From Paenibacillus vini (GTDB lineage Bacteria > Bacillota > Bacilli > Paenibacillales > Paenibacillaceae): a stretch of 64,000 nucleotides of DNA. Location of the stretch: contig NZ_BOSL01000018.1 in assembly GCF_018403325.1 (NCBI RefSeq), positions 15,312-79,311 of the forward strand, given 5' to 3'. This document shows positions 24,088-33,705 of this stretch, one piece after another. The position numbers and the translations under genes are program-made. Numbering within the stretch: position 1 is the first letter of the stretch; each line of letters opens with the position of its first letter. Below the pieces are notes generated by a model, which worked only from the letters and a program-made list of their open reading frames with translations, was not told where the DNA came from and ran no database searches.

Positions 24088-26657
24088 GCCCCATCACCCC
24101 CTGCCGCAAAATGCTGAGCTTCCACCCGTACGCCGTTAATCGTTACCGCCTGATCCGTGTAGTTAATGATGACCGACGCCCCGCCTTCGTATCTCACTTC
24201 CACAACGCCCTCCCGATGCCGGATATGTTCCGCAATCGGAACGTTCCGCAAGGGACCGAGCACTTCATTGACTTCCTTATAATAGGACACCGCTTCGTCA
24301 TACCAGGCTTGGTATTCCGTTGAATACATGTAATCAAAACGCGTGAACTTCAGCGTAGAAGAAGGCTCATATGACCAAAGGAAATGCGGAGAGGTCCCCA
24401 GCTCAACCGAGCTCAGCATCTGTCTGCGTACTTCCTGTTGATCCCCGAGATTCAGCGCCTCACCGGCATAATCAATAAACCCGTGAACGACCATTTGATA
24501 AAAAGGGATTTCCTCATCGCTCAAGCTGAACCGGCTGCTCGAAGCCGGAACGTCAATGACATGCTTGGCATAAGGCCAGCTGTAGGCGCTCGCGTCTGCG
24601 AACATCAGATCCGGAAAAGAGTCGCTTAGCTTCCGAAGCTGGTCGCTTACGATTGACTTGGCATCTTCACGAAATACGACCCGCTGCACCCGATAATCCG
24701 AACTGAGAACAGCGCCGAGATCCCGAAGCGACAACGCCCCGATCCCGTATTTATCGTAACTTTTCGCAAACTCGTCGACATAGTACGGAAGCTTCGCCGG
24801 CGACAGGAGGTTGTAGGTCCCGTAATACGGATCCATCCGGTTCATATTCCGGTCATACGGATACAGCTCCGCCACTTCCCGGGTTACGAAACGGGCCGCA
24901 TCCGACGAAGGATTGAAATTCCCGTCATCTCGGTACACTCTTTGAAAAGCAACATCCGGATAAAGTCCGCCTCCCTGCTCCTTAAGCCGGGCTGACAGCT
25001 CCTTCAGATCAGTCACGCTTCCTAACACCCGGTCCGCCTTCGCCTTAACCGGCGGCTTGTGATGGACGCCTTTGCCGAACCAGCCCAGATAACGCATCCG
25101 TACATTGGCGATACCGTCACCCTCCAGCTGCTGCGCCATTTCCCCGGCTTCCTCAAAGCTGGTCATCGATATCACGGCATCATAAGGCACGCCGAGAGCA
25201 GATTTCTGCTTGTCGATACTTCCGAGCACATCCAAGTAGAAGGGAAGGTTAGTTCCTTCCTCCAGCGGGTTCAGCTTGTTCTGCGCGACCAGTGATTCCC
25301 GGTAAACTTGCGCCATGCCGGAATAACTTGCGTCCCCTCCAGTCAGAAACCGGTAACGAACAGCCAAATCTCCTGAATAGATCTTGTCGCTCAGCAGTTG
25401 AATCTCCTGAATCTGATCTCCGGTGTATAACTCCAGCTCATCTTCACCGCGCACGGCAAAGCTGCTGAACACATAGTTGTACGAGTTTTGCTTGCCGCTG
25501 ATATCCGCCGCGATGCTCGCAATCGCATCGCCTTCTTCGATTACCGCGAACCATGCCGTATCGCCGGCCTTCATGCCGTATACCGGCATGGTGGCCTTCC
25601 GGGCGACTTGCCCCCGGCTCCAGCTGTTGTCGTTCGGGTCATCCCCGTACACCCGCTGCACGTACTGCTCTTCCTTGACCTTGCCGTTATTGAGCCGAAT
25701 CAGGGCGCCGCTGCCGTCAGGCACCAGCATGTACCCCGTTTCCTTCGTTCCCGCCGCCCCGAAGAAACGGAGCAGATCGATACTGCGGATCCGGTGCTTC
25801 GCGCTTTCCGTAACCTGACCGACCGGTACCGACACGACCAGAGAGTCCCCGTCCAGCCGGTACTCCAACGGCACCGTGAAATTCGGCTTCTCAGCACCGC
25901 CGCCGGCCCCGTACCCGTTCGCCTCGTTATCCGCGGCCAGGTCTTCTTCCGTGTACCCGGCTTCTTGGAAGGCGGCCAGCATTTTTTTCAGAACGAGCGG
26001 TTTCTTCACTTGGTCGTCGAGCCGTTCCAGCAGCTCCGGATTGTCTTTCACCGGATAGTAACGGGTCTCCACGTACCTGGCGAGCGATTCCTCCAGCTTG
26101 CTCAGCACCTTTTCCTGAAGCCTTGTCTTGGTAATATATTTAGGCATGGCGTCAATCCCTAGTGAAACGTCGCCGAGCGTGTACGTCACCCGGATTCCGT
26201 TCCGTATTCCTGCCGCCGAGAAATTGTTGTTCGCCACACTCCACGGATTGCTCCAATAAGTTTCAAGCGTACCGATTTCATCGCGGAAGGAGACCGCAAA
26301 CTGGGAGGCCATCACTTCCTTTTCAAAAGGGGAGGCGATGGCGTCTTCCTCACGGTCCGAAGGATTGCTATGCCAAATTTCGCCGCTTTCCCGTTCCATG
26401 ACGGACACCTCGGCCGTTTGTTCGTTGTAATACAATGACAATGCCTCGTTCTGCGCGACCAAAATCATTCCCGGAACGCCTGCGGAGTCATCCTGCAGCT
26501 TGCTCAGCTCTTTCCCGGGCTCGGGCGCCTCCGCCTTTGGCCGGTAATCGGCAGGATTTACCGCCGGAGCGCCTTGGTTCCATAGCATAAATCCTCCGGC
26601 GACAGCGATAATGACGGCACAGGCGAATATTGTCAGGATCCCTTTTCGTTTGTTCAT
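24084..26657 (-). CDS. Large membrane-anchored extracellular protein, DUF5696-like
   Basis: 857 residues, ATG 26657 after AGGAGGCGGG. Residues 6-26 form an uncleaved signal anchor ('GILTIFACAVIIAVAGGFMLW') and the rest should be outside. The body starts with a beta-rich domain ('ALSLYYNEQTAEVSVMERESGEIWHSNP') and continues with a long region including 'TGYMLVPDGSGALIRLNNGKVKEEQYVQRVYGDDPN' and 'AVLSSDYRVQRVVFREDAKSIVSDQLRKLSDSFPDLMFADASAYSWPYAKHVIDVP', which suggests a TIM-barrel-like glycosidase fold. I recognise it as the DUF5696 type found in Paenibacillus sugar operons; no activity is established to my knowledge. It lies between YIP1-like and permease genes and could bind or cut sugars at the membrane. 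Confidence 0.75.
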   Translation of the reverse strand: MNKRKGILTIFACAVIIAVAGGFMLWNQGAPAVNPADYRPKAEAPEPGKELSKLQDDSAGVPGMILVAQNEALSLYYNEQTAEVSVMERESGEIWHSNPSDREEDAIASPFEKEVMASQFAVSFRDEIGTLETYWSNPWSVANNNFSAAGIRNGIRVTYTLGDVSLGIDAMPKYITKTRLQEKVLSKLEESLARYVETRYYPVKDNPELLERLDDQVKKPLVLKKMLAAFQEAGYTEEDLAADNEANGYGAGGGAEKPNFTVPLEYRLDGDSLVVSVPVGQVTESAKHRIRSIDLLRFFGAAGTKETGYMLVPDGSGALIRLNNGKVKEEQYVQRVYGDDPNDNSWSRGQVARKATMPVYGMKAGDTAWFAVIEEGDAIASIAADISGKQNSYNYVFSSFAVRGEDELELYTGDQIQEIQLLSDKIYSGDLAVRYRFLTGGDASYSGMAQVYRESLVAQNKLNPLEEGTNLPFYLDVLGSIDKQKSALGVPYDAVISMTSFEEAGEMAQQLEGDGIANVRMRYLGWFGKGVHHKPPVKAKADRVLGSVTDLKELSARLKEQGGGLYPDVAFQRVYRDDGNFNPSSDAARFVTREVAELYPYDRNMNRMDPYYGTYNLLSPAKLPYYVDEFAKSYDKYGIGALSLRDLGAVLSSDYRVQRVVFREDAKSIVSDQLRKLSDSFPDLMFADASAYSWPYAKHVIDVPASSSRFSLSDEEIPFYQMVVHGFIDYAGEALNLGDQQEVRRQMLSSVELGTSPHFLWSYEPSSTLKFTRFDYMYSTEYQAWYDEAVSYYKEVNEVLGPLRNVPIAEHIRHREGVVEVRYEGGASVIINYTDQAVTINGVRVEAQHFAAGGDGA

Positions 26658-26668
26658 GTGCCCGCCTC

Positions 26669-27289
26669 CTATACCCGAAAAATAAGCTCTCTATAAATAT
26701 TGAGAAGAAAATCGTAAATTTGCTGCAGCATGCTGAAAATGAGCGTTCCCAGGAAGACGATGATGCCCATGACGATTACGGTTAATACACATGTCAGCAC
26801 TGTCTTGGCGGGCGTAAATTGATGAACGGTCATGATGCCGACGAACAGGAGACCGAGAAACCAGAGGACGGCAACCGTATTCAGCAAGTAGTAAAAGGAT
26901 GTTTCCTCCTGTACCATAAATCGGCTTACCAGCGTCATCGGCGGGTAAATTAGAACCATCGGAACAAGCGCGTAAGAGGTCGCCATCACGATGTCCTTGA
27001 ATCTTCCCTCGCCACCCATTAGCGTCGTGACCGACCAGTTGGCGATGCTCCAGAGCAGGAACGGGAACAGGACAAAAACGAGCTCGCTTATGCTGTTCAG
27101 CCGCCGAGGATCGTTGAAGTTCACCAGAAACCCGGCAAACTGCTTCTGCAAAATCATGGCGACCACAAGCAGAAACAGTATGATCATCGCCACGCGCAGC
27201 CTGCCCTTTTGTTCATATTTCATATCCCAAAACCCGTCGAACGGATGAACGATGACATGGAGAGGAAATTTAAAATCATCCCGCTTCAT
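26669..27289 (-). CDS. YIP1-family membrane protein
   Basis: 206 residues from ATG 27289 ('MKRDDFKFPLHVIVHPFDGFWDMKYEQKG'), after AAAGGAGGGAG; the extra upstream frame overlaps the preceding gene. About five transmembrane helices follow ('AMIILFLLVVAMILQ', 'LVFVLFPFLLWSIANWSV', 'MATSYALVPMVLIYPPMTLVS', 'YYLLNTVAVLWFLGLLFVGIM', 'VLTCVLTVIVMGIIVFLGTLIFSML'). This matches the YIP1/DUF1282 fold. It overlaps the end of the NHL-repeat gene by 14 bases. Role unknown; its fixed place beside NHL and DUF5696 genes suggests one membrane assembly. Confidence 0.8.
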   Translation of the reverse strand: MKRDDFKFPLHVIVHPFDGFWDMKYEQKGRLRVAMIILFLLVVAMILQKQFAGFLVNFNDPRRLNSISELVFVLFPFLLWSIANWSVTTLMGGEGRFKDIVMATSYALVPMVLIYPPMTLVSRFMVQEETSFYYLLNTVAVLWFLGLLFVGIMTVHQFTPAKTVLTCVLTVIVMGIIVFLGTLIFSMLQQIYDFLLNIYRELIFRV

Positions 27290-28802
27290 GGCCACTCTCC
27301 CTCCTTTGCTTCCAGTGTCTCGCTGCTTTATATACGACAAAGGCGGCTGCGGCTGCCAATAGCAGTGTCAGTACCGTGCCGAAATGCTCCTTCATCACTT
27401 CTCTGCGGTATCTTTTGTAGGCAACGGAGTAGTTTTTCCGGTCCATGCCAAGCTTGAAGTAGGCAAGGGCTTCCTTATTCTCCTTGCGCATCAGCTTAGC
27501 TTTGCCGATCCCGGTGTAAGCGATGTCATAATTCGAATTCAGTTCAAGAACCCGGTTCCAATAGTCTTCCGCTTCGGTATCCTCGCCCTGGTAATGGAGC
27601 CGGACCGCCCGGTTCACATTGGACCCGAATTCCGTCGGTACGAACACGACGATATTGCCTTTGCCCCGGTCAAGCACAAGCTGCCTTTCTCCAATATGCT
27701 CGACGGCAACCGGCGTTTTGAACATCCCGAGCTGATTGCCGAGCCCTCCGAAAATATATAGGAGATTTCCGGATTCGTCATAAGTGAACACCCGGCCTTG
27801 CGTGGAGTCGAGCGCGCTGTACATGCCGTCACCCAACACTTTGATGTCGACGAATTTGGAAGGCCCGGTCGTTCTCCGGTAATAAATATCGCCCGAAACA
27901 TCGTAATAGCCATACCGCTTCAATACGTCCTCGCCGGACGGATTCAGCCGTTTGATCGGCTCCTTGGACCCAACATCGATATTGGTCGCGTATACGAAGC
28001 CTTTATGATCGATATCCTGGTTGGAGAATTCCGTCGGTACGAACAAAGCCATCTGCGCCCGCTGCGCTTTGGTGGAGACGAGCCGCCAAAAATAATCGAC
28101 ATAATTCCGCTTGACCTTGATCGTCCCCACGTAGCCGATGAACGTTCCTTTTTCGTCAAATTGCATGATGCCTTCATAGACACCGTTAGCTACGACAAAC
28201 ACCCGCTTCGCCTCGTCGACCGTCACCTTGAGCGGCTGAAACTGAAAGCCCGCCGGAAGAACATCCGACTGCGGATTTTGAATGATCCGAACAAGCTCTC
28301 CTCCCGGGCTTAAAATAACAATCCGCTTGTTGCCCGTATCCGCCACATAAATTTGTTCTTCGTGATCCGTAAAAATGCCGGAAGGATTAGAGAACCCATC
28401 CTCTGTACCTTCATTATTAAAAGAAGAAATGACCTTAACCTCCGTCCCGTCTTCACGGAACTGCACGATCCGCTGATTGCCGGTATCCAGCACATACACC
28501 GTGCCGGATTTAGAGATATGCATATCGGCCGGTTCCAGAAAATCGCCGACCCCGAGCTCCCTGCCTGTAATGTATCGTTCGGGCAGGTAGGCCGCAGGCA
28601 TCGGTGTCGCTTCCTCCCAGAAGTTATAATTGTAGCTCTCGTAAGGAGCCTGGGCGGATGACCCGATGATCGGGACCGCCGGTGTACTGGCGGTTGCGGT
28701 GGACTCGGGTGCGGCAGAAGCCCGTGAAGAAGCACCCGGCATCACGGAAGTCAGTATCAGGGAGATCGCTGCGGCGCAAATAATCCATTTTTTTGCTGTC
28801 AT
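27276..28802 (-). CDS. Membrane-anchored NHL-repeat beta-propeller protein
   Basis: 508 residues, ATG 28802 after AAGGGAGGGGAG. Signal peptide 1-31 ('WIICAAAISLILTSVMPGASSRASA'). Residues about 80-390 contain NHL-type propeller blades ('DMHISKSGTVYVLDTGNQRIVQFREDGTEV', 'GIFTDHEEQIYVADTGNKRIVILSPGGELV'). A TPR-like helical segment follows ('EDYWNRVLELNSNYDIAYTGIGKAKLMRKENKEALAYFKLGMD'), then a C-terminal helix 'VLTLLLAAAAAFVVYKAA' and a basic tail. The propeller should thus face outside, held by one helix. It may bind glycans or scaffold the neighbouring membrane proteins. Confidence 0.85.
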   Translation of the reverse strand: MTAKKWIICAAAISLILTSVMPGASSRASAAPESTATASTPAVPIIGSSAQAPYESYNYNFWEEATPMPAAYLPERYITGRELGVGDFLEPADMHISKSGTVYVLDTGNQRIVQFREDGTEVKVISSFNNEGTEDGFSNPSGIFTDHEEQIYVADTGNKRIVILSPGGELVRIIQNPQSDVLPAGFQFQPLKVTVDEAKRVFVVANGVYEGIMQFDEKGTFIGYVGTIKVKRNYVDYFWRLVSTKAQRAQMALFVPTEFSNQDIDHKGFVYATNIDVGSKEPIKRLNPSGEDVLKRYGYYDVSGDIYYRRTTGPSKFVDIKVLGDGMYSALDSTQGRVFTYDESGNLLYIFGGLGNQLGMFKTPVAVEHIGERQLVLDRGKGNIVVFVPTEFGSNVNRAVRLHYQGEDTEAEDYWNRVLELNSNYDIAYTGIGKAKLMRKENKEALAYFKLGMDRKNYSVAYKRYRREVMKEHFGTVLTLLLAAAAAFVVYKAARHWKQRRESGHEAG

Positions 28803-28815
28803 GAACTCCCCTCCC

Positions 28816-29736
28816 TTAATCCTTCATGCCCGACGTAGCCATCGTTTCGATGATCCGGCTTTGCGCGAACACGAACAGGGTGATTGGAACGCTCATCAGG
28901 ATGAGTGCCACCGCCGCACCCGCTCCGGCTCGGGCGATCCCGCCCAGAATAATCTGGTTGGCAGCGTAATGAAGCGATTTGAGCTGCTCGCTGTAAATGA
29001 ATCCGTTTCCGTCGCTTCCCCACAGCATCTGGAACAACAGAATAATCAGGGTCAGCCACGCCGGTTTGACGTTTGGCATGACCACCGACCAAAATATGCG
29101 GTATTCGCTGGCACCGTCGATTTTGGCCGCCTCCAGCAGCGCATCCGGAATTTGCTCCATGAACTGCTTCATTAAATACAAGCCGAGCGAGAAGGCAAAT
29201 GCCGGAACGATGACCGCCCAATACGTATCGATCATGCCGAGCCACGATAGGATCATGTAGTTTGGCGTCTGTGTTACGACCGGAGTAAACATAAGCGACA
29301 GCACTACGATCGTGAACAGAATCGATTTGCCGGGAAATTTATGCTTGGCCAGCGGATAGGCCGCAGCCGATGCAAGAATGACATGGCCGAGAATTCCGGC
29401 GCCGGTAATGAATACTGTATTGAAGATATAGCGGGAAAACGGGACCCAGGACTGACCCAGCAGGTTCATCAGGTCGAGAAAGTTGTTCCATGTCGGGTTG
29501 CGGACAAACAGCGTCGGAGGAAACAGAAAGATTTCATCGAGCGGCTTGAATGCGTTATTGATCGCATAAACGAGCGGGAGCGCCATGAATGCGCCGAACA
29601 CCGAGAGCAGCAGGAACAGAAAGAAAGTTCCGGCAAATGAACGGTTGACCCGCTTCTTCCCCAGCCGCAATTTGAACTTGAGCGGAAACGGACGGCTCAG
29701 CGCTCTTGTGCCGGTCATTTTCGTTTCTACCTTCAC
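28816..29736 (-). CDS. ABC sugar permease, MalG-like
   Basis: 306 residues, beginning with GTG at 29736 after GGTGGGTGAG; an ATG six codons on is a possible internal start. Membrane helices begin at 'AGTFFLFLLLSVFGAFMALPLVYAINNAFK'. EAA loop: 'ALLEAAKIDGASEYRIFWSVVMPNVKPAWLTLIILLFQM'. It starts two bases after the stop of the partner permease and is followed after 13 bases by the NHL gene. First permease pair of this operon. Confidence 0.92.
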   Translation of the reverse strand: MKVETKMTGTRALSRPFPLKFKLRLGKKRVNRSFAGTFFLFLLLSVFGAFMALPLVYAINNAFKPLDEIFLFPPTLFVRNPTWNNFLDLMNLLGQSWVPFSRYIFNTVFITGAGILGHVILASAAAYPLAKHKFPGKSILFTIVVLSLMFTPVVTQTPNYMILSWLGMIDTYWAVIVPAFAFSLGLYLMKQFMEQIPDALLEAAKIDGASEYRIFWSVVMPNVKPAWLTLIILLFQMLWGSDGNGFIYSEQLKSLHYAANQIILGGIARAGAGAAVALILMSVPITLFVFAQSRIIETMATSGMKD

Positions 29737-29738
29737 GT

Positions 29739-30647
29739 TTACTCACCCACCTTTTGCAGAAGTTTTTGGACGATCAGGTTCGTTCCGACCATAATAATGA
29801 ACAGCACGGTCGCGATCGCGGACGCAAAGCCCATTTCAAACCGGGTCGTCCCGTAGTCGATCAGGTGAGTAACAATCGTCTCGGCAGCGTAGTTGACGCT
29901 CGGGAAGCCGGCCAGCGCGATTGAAACATCGGCGACGGCAAACGAGGTCGTGAGCTGAATCACAGCGCCGAACATCAGCTGCGGCCGCATGGATGGGAGC
30001 GTAATATGCCACAGCTCCTGCCAGCGGTTGCGAATGCCGTCAACTGCGCCTGCCTCATACAGCGTTTTGTCTACCGTTTGCAGCCCGGCGATGAATGCGA
30101 GGAACCCGGTTCCCAAGCTGAGCCACAACTGGACGAGAATAATGATCGGCAAGATGTAGGCTTCCGTTTTGAGCCATTGAATCGGCTCCAGGATGAAGCC
30201 CAGCTTGATCAAAAGCCCGTTGGCGATCCCGTAACGGTCTCCCGAGAAGATCATCAGCCAAATAAAATAGACGTTGCCCGAAATGGACGGAGCGTAAAAA
30301 ACCAGTGTCAGAAACGCCCTCAGCTTCGGACTAAGCTCGTTGATAATCCAGGCGAACACGAAGCAGGCCAGGTAACTGACGGGCCCTGTGATCGCCGCGA
30401 ACAGAAGCGTGTTCTTCATCGCGGTTAGGAAGATGTCGTCTTCCAGAAACAGACGGGTGTAATTTTGCCATCCTACAAAACGCGGAAACTCCAACATGTT
30501 GAAATAAGTAAAGCTCAGAATAATGGATATAAGAACCGGAAGCACCGTAAACAGCATGAACAAAATCATGTAAGGCGCCAGCAGAATGTAGGAATGCTTG
30601 CTGGCTTTGATCTCGTGCCACTTCATGGCCCACCAGGTATTGTGCAT
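29739..30647 (-). CDS. ABC sugar permease, MalF-like
   Basis: 302 residues, ATG 30647 after GGGGGGAAG. Typical start 'SYILLAPYMILFMLFTVLPVLISIILSFTYFNMLEFPRFVGWQNYTRLF'. EAA loop 'TLYEAGAVDGIRNRWQELWHITLPSMRPQLMFGAVIQL'. It lies 12 nt after the fused solute-binding protein gene, the natural partner for substrate delivery. Confidence 0.92.
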   Translation of the reverse strand: MHNTWWAMKWHEIKASKHSYILLAPYMILFMLFTVLPVLISIILSFTYFNMLEFPRFVGWQNYTRLFLEDDIFLTAMKNTLLFAAITGPVSYLACFVFAWIINELSPKLRAFLTLVFYAPSISGNVYFIWLMIFSGDRYGIANGLLIKLGFILEPIQWLKTEAYILPIIILVQLWLSLGTGFLAFIAGLQTVDKTLYEAGAVDGIRNRWQELWHITLPSMRPQLMFGAVIQLTTSFAVADVSIALAGFPSVNYAAETIVTHLIDYGTTRFEMGFASAIATVLFIIMVGTNLIVQKLLQKVGE

Positions 30648-30659
30648 CTTGCTTCCCCC

Positions 30660-33602
30660 CTACTTCTGCGGCTGGCCGAATTCTTCTTGCTTGTTGCGGA
30701 TTTCGTCGTGGATATACTGGACGGAATCCATGATCGCTTCCCGGGGCTCGACCCCGCTGATCACCGACCTGTAAAACGCGTTAAACAGATTTCTTCCCGT
30801 GGAGTACCCGCCGGGTACTTCCGGAATGCCTTCTACCCATTTGAACTGCTCTTCCAGGTTCTTGTAATCCTCCACGGGCCAAGGCAGTTGTTCGAGCGCT
30901 TTGATGTTGGCGGTCGGATAACGGGCGGCCGCTCCCATCAGCCCTTCCATCTCCCGGCCGAAGCTCGTTTGCGTCTCGTCACTCGTCCACCATTTCAGAA
31001 ATTCCCAAGCGGCTTCTTTATCCTTGGCGTTCTCCAGCATTAACACCCCGCTACCTCCCGAAGGGACCGTGCGGTCCACGCTGCCGTCTTCTTGTGCCGT
31101 TCCCGGTACCGGAGCGAAGCCCCATAACCCGCGAATTTCCGGAGCGAAGACGGACAACTGGTTATAGGTGGTGTAGTCCGCGATTCCGATCGGCATCTGC
31201 CCGGTACGGAACCGATTCGGGAAATCGTATTCCCGCTCCAGCTTGTAATCGGTGTAATATTCAGTCCATTGCTTGAAAGCTTCTATCCCTGTTTTGGAAT
31301 CGAGATCCGATTCCGTGTCGTTATTCCTATAGAACTGCCCGCCGTTTTGCATCAGCAAGGTGGCATACATGGAATTAGGCGGTAATGTCGTCCACTGGTT
31401 CGGCGCCTGAGCTACGACCGGCAGACCGAAGGCCATATGGTTTTTGTTCAACACGGCCAGCAGGTTCGCGACATCGTCCCAGGTTTCCGGTACTTCGAGT
31501 CCAAGCTCGGCCAGCACATCCTTGCGGTAAAACAACATGTTGAACGTCTGCGTTTCCGGCAGCGCATATACCCCGCCGCGATATTCATAAGGTACGATCG
31601 CGCTTTCCCGGAAGCGGGCGGCCACTTCGTCGTAACCGCTTAGCTGCGTCAGGTCGGCTGCCGCGTTCCGCATCGCGAAATTGACGGGCAGGTCATTGCC
31701 GATTTGCATCGCGACGTCAGGCCCTTGACCGGCCAGCGTCGCCGGCAGAATCGTTCCCATATTGACCAGCTTCAAATTGACATTAATCCCAGTCTCCGGC
31801 GTGAACGTTTCATCAATCATCGCTTTAATCGCATTCGCCTGGTCCCGGCCGCTGCCGATCCATACCGTTACCGACCTTTGATCTTTCTTGGCCGACACGT
31901 TGCCGATTTGGTTGTAATCAATGAAGAACGATGCGCCGAAGGTTGATAATTCATGGACGATTTTGTCCCCTGCGCTCATTCCGCCGCCCGGCAGTTTCTT
32001 TCCCGGCGACGCAATGTAAATTTCGTCGATTTCCAGCGGCTGCTCCCTTGCTTGCTGCAACCAGGTGCCTAAGCCCCCGGTATTTGTTTTGTAAGCCGCC
32101 AGTCTCCGCGGTATCGTATCCGGGTCCTTCACCATCTCATCCAATTGCACCGCCATCGTATTTAGCAAGGCTTCCTGATCGCTCGACTGTCCGGACAACT
32201 CCACCAGCCTGTCGGCAATCGCGCGCAGCCGTTCGCTTTCCGCCTGAAACAGCTCCAGCAGTTCGGGAATTCGCTGTTCTACGCGATAATCGCGGAATTC
32301 GTCCGGTTTGGTGCCGGTAATCATCAATATTTTGCGGTACATCGCATTCAGATTAAGCAAGCTGTCTTCGACCTGCTGGATCAAAGGAGCAAATTCTCCC
32401 AAGCTCACTTCCATACGCAGCACGTGCTTGCCCTCTTCCAGCTTGAACAAATACGGATCGTCCCCGCCCATGACATCGATGCGGTAGCCGCTCTTATAAC
32501 GAAACGGCGCCCGGTTCATCTCCTCGAACGGTACTTGTCCGTCTATGGTCAGCTTTCGTGTCGAGTAAATCCCGCGCACGAAATTTTGTTGGGTGCGGAA
32601 TCCGATGTGGTACAGCCCCGTTTCAGGAACGTCGATCTCCCACTCGATCCATTGCCCGGGCAACCGCCAGTTATAGCCGCCGATCGTATTAATCCGGACC
32701 TTTGACGAATTGTAAGGGCTTACACTCGGGCTTGAACGTTCGCTTAACGGATACAGGGTCGGAGAGGATTTCGCCGTCGCGGCTTCCCCCTGAACGATCA
32801 CCAGCTGTCCTTCGGTTTCTTTTAATCCTTCCGCTTGGTACTGCTGCAACACCTGTTCATACGGGAGTGCCTCCGCATATCTGAACAGCTTTAAGCTGCG
32901 AATAACCATCGGCTCCCGGGATGCGGACAGCGTCAACGTATGCTCTCCCTTTTCTAAATAAAACTGCAGCGGCTCCGTAATAAAACCGTCGGAATCCTCC
33001 AGAAGAACTTCCCGCCAACCCGGCCGTTCTGCCTGTTTCGGTCTGAGATCGTTGCCCTGATTATCCTGTTCGATCTCCGCCTTCTCGTTGTCCCAGATCC
33101 GGTCAAATTGCAGGTAACCCGCTTCTTCAAACGGGATGCCGCCGTCGATTTTCAGCTGCCGTTCGATGGAGGAGCTTTTGCCTTCGACCGGATAGTAAAG
33201 CAGGGACAAATTATAGAGGCCTCCCTCAGGGATGTTCACCTTCCATTCAAGTTCGCCCTGTTCCCCGGTATATACCGAAATCCCCTTGTTTCCTTCGTAG
33301 TCCTGGAGCTTCTTGACTTCCGCTCCATCCTCGCGGGAATAGTCCGCAGCTTCGATGACTATTTCATAATCGGGACGAGACTTACCTTCGAACCCGGCTA
33401 AATACTCACCATACGAAGGTTCGGCCGTACTCCCCTTCACCCCGGCGGCCAGCTTGACCACAGGGAGCTCTGATCCCATTTCCCTGTTACCCTTTGAGGC
33501 GGACCCGCCGCCAAAACTGCCGGAGAACCATAAGATCAGCACCACGGCGGCAACAGCGATGAGCATCCAGCCCCATCTTGTTCTCCATTTCCGTATCCCA
33601 GT
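30660..33602 (-). CDS. Fused protein: membrane anchor, two beta-sandwich modules, family-1 solute-binding domain
   Basis: About 980 residues. I place the start at TTG 33602 because GAGGAGG lies seven bases before it and it gives 'MTGIRKWRTRWGWMLIAVAAVVLILWFSG', a normal signal anchor; an ATG at 33659 would sit in the loop of a 13-bp hairpin. Order: anchor about 11-29; carbohydrate-module-like beta-sandwich about 78-243; a second about 266-403; a helical region about 405-526; a solute-binding domain about 578-980 ('RSVTVWIGSGRDQANAIKAMIDETF', 'PSGGSGVLMLENAKDKEAAWEFLKWWTSDETQ'). Normal binding proteins have only the last part and are about 430 residues. It could bind polymer and pass oligosaccharides to the next two permeases. 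Confidence 0.85.
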   Translation of the reverse strand, partial: TGIRKWRTRWGWMLIAVAAVVLILWFSGSFGGGSASKGNREMGSELPVVKLAAGVKGSTAEPSYGEYLAGFEGKSRPDYEIVIEAADYSREDGAEVKKLQDYEGNKGISVYTGEQGELEWKVNIPEGGLYNLSLLYYPVEGKSSSIERQLKIDGGIPFEEAGYLQFDRIWDNEKAEIEQDNQGNDLRPKQAERPGWREVLLEDSDGFITEPLQFYLEKGEHTLTLSASREPMVIRSLKLFRYAEALPYEQVLQQYQAEGLKETEGQLVIVQGEAATAKSSPTLYPLSERSSPSVSPYNSSKVRINTIGGYNWRLPGQWIEWEIDVPETGLYHIGFRTQQNFVRGIYSTRKLTIDGQVPFEEMNRAPFRYKSGYRIDVMGGDDPYLFKLEEGKHVLRMEVSLGEFAPLIQQVEDSLLNLNAMYRKILMITGTKPDEFRDYRVEQRIPELLELFQAESERLRAIADRLVELSGQSSDQEALLNTMAVQLDEMVKDPDTIPRRLAAYKTNTGGLGTWLQQAREQPLEIDEIYIASPGKKLPGGGMSAGDKIVHELSTFGASFFIDYNQIGNVSAKKDQRSVTVWIGSGRDQANAIKAMIDETFTPETGINVNLKLVNMGTILPATLAGQGPDVAMQIGNDLPVNFAMRNAAADLTQLSGYDEVAARFRESAIVPYEYRGGVYALPETQTFNMLFYRKDVLAELGLEVPETWDDVANLLAVLNKNHMAFGLPVVAQAPNQWTTLPPNSMYATLLMQNGGQFYRNNDTESDLDSKTGIEAFKQWTEYYTDYKLEREYDFPNRFRTGQMPIGIADYTTYNQLSVFAPEIRGLWGFAPVPGTAQEDGSVDRTVPSGGSGVLMLENAKDKEAAWEFLKWWTSDETQTSFGREMEGLMGAAARYPTANIKALEQLPWPVEDYKNLEEQFKWVEGIPEVPGGYSTGRNLFNAFYRSVISGVEPREAIMDSVQYIHDEIRNKQEEFGQPQK

Positions 33603-33635
33603 CAATGTCCATCCTCCTCGCACAACCCGTGTGAA

Positions 33636-33674
33636 CAAGAAGGGGACGCGATTAATCATTACGTCCCCTTCTTG
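33636..33674. terminator. 13-bp hairpin between binding-protein gene and the rest of the operon
   Basis: CAAGAAGGGGACG (33636-33648) and CGTCCCCTTCTTG (33662-33674) are perfectly complementary with a 13-nt loop. On the minus strand only a short T-rich stretch follows, so it is more likely an attenuator or an RNA stabiliser that lets the upstream binding protein be made in excess than a full terminator. Confidence 0.6.
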
Positions 33675-33705
33675 CCTGTCTATTCAGCTAGCCGACGCGA
33701 ACCGT

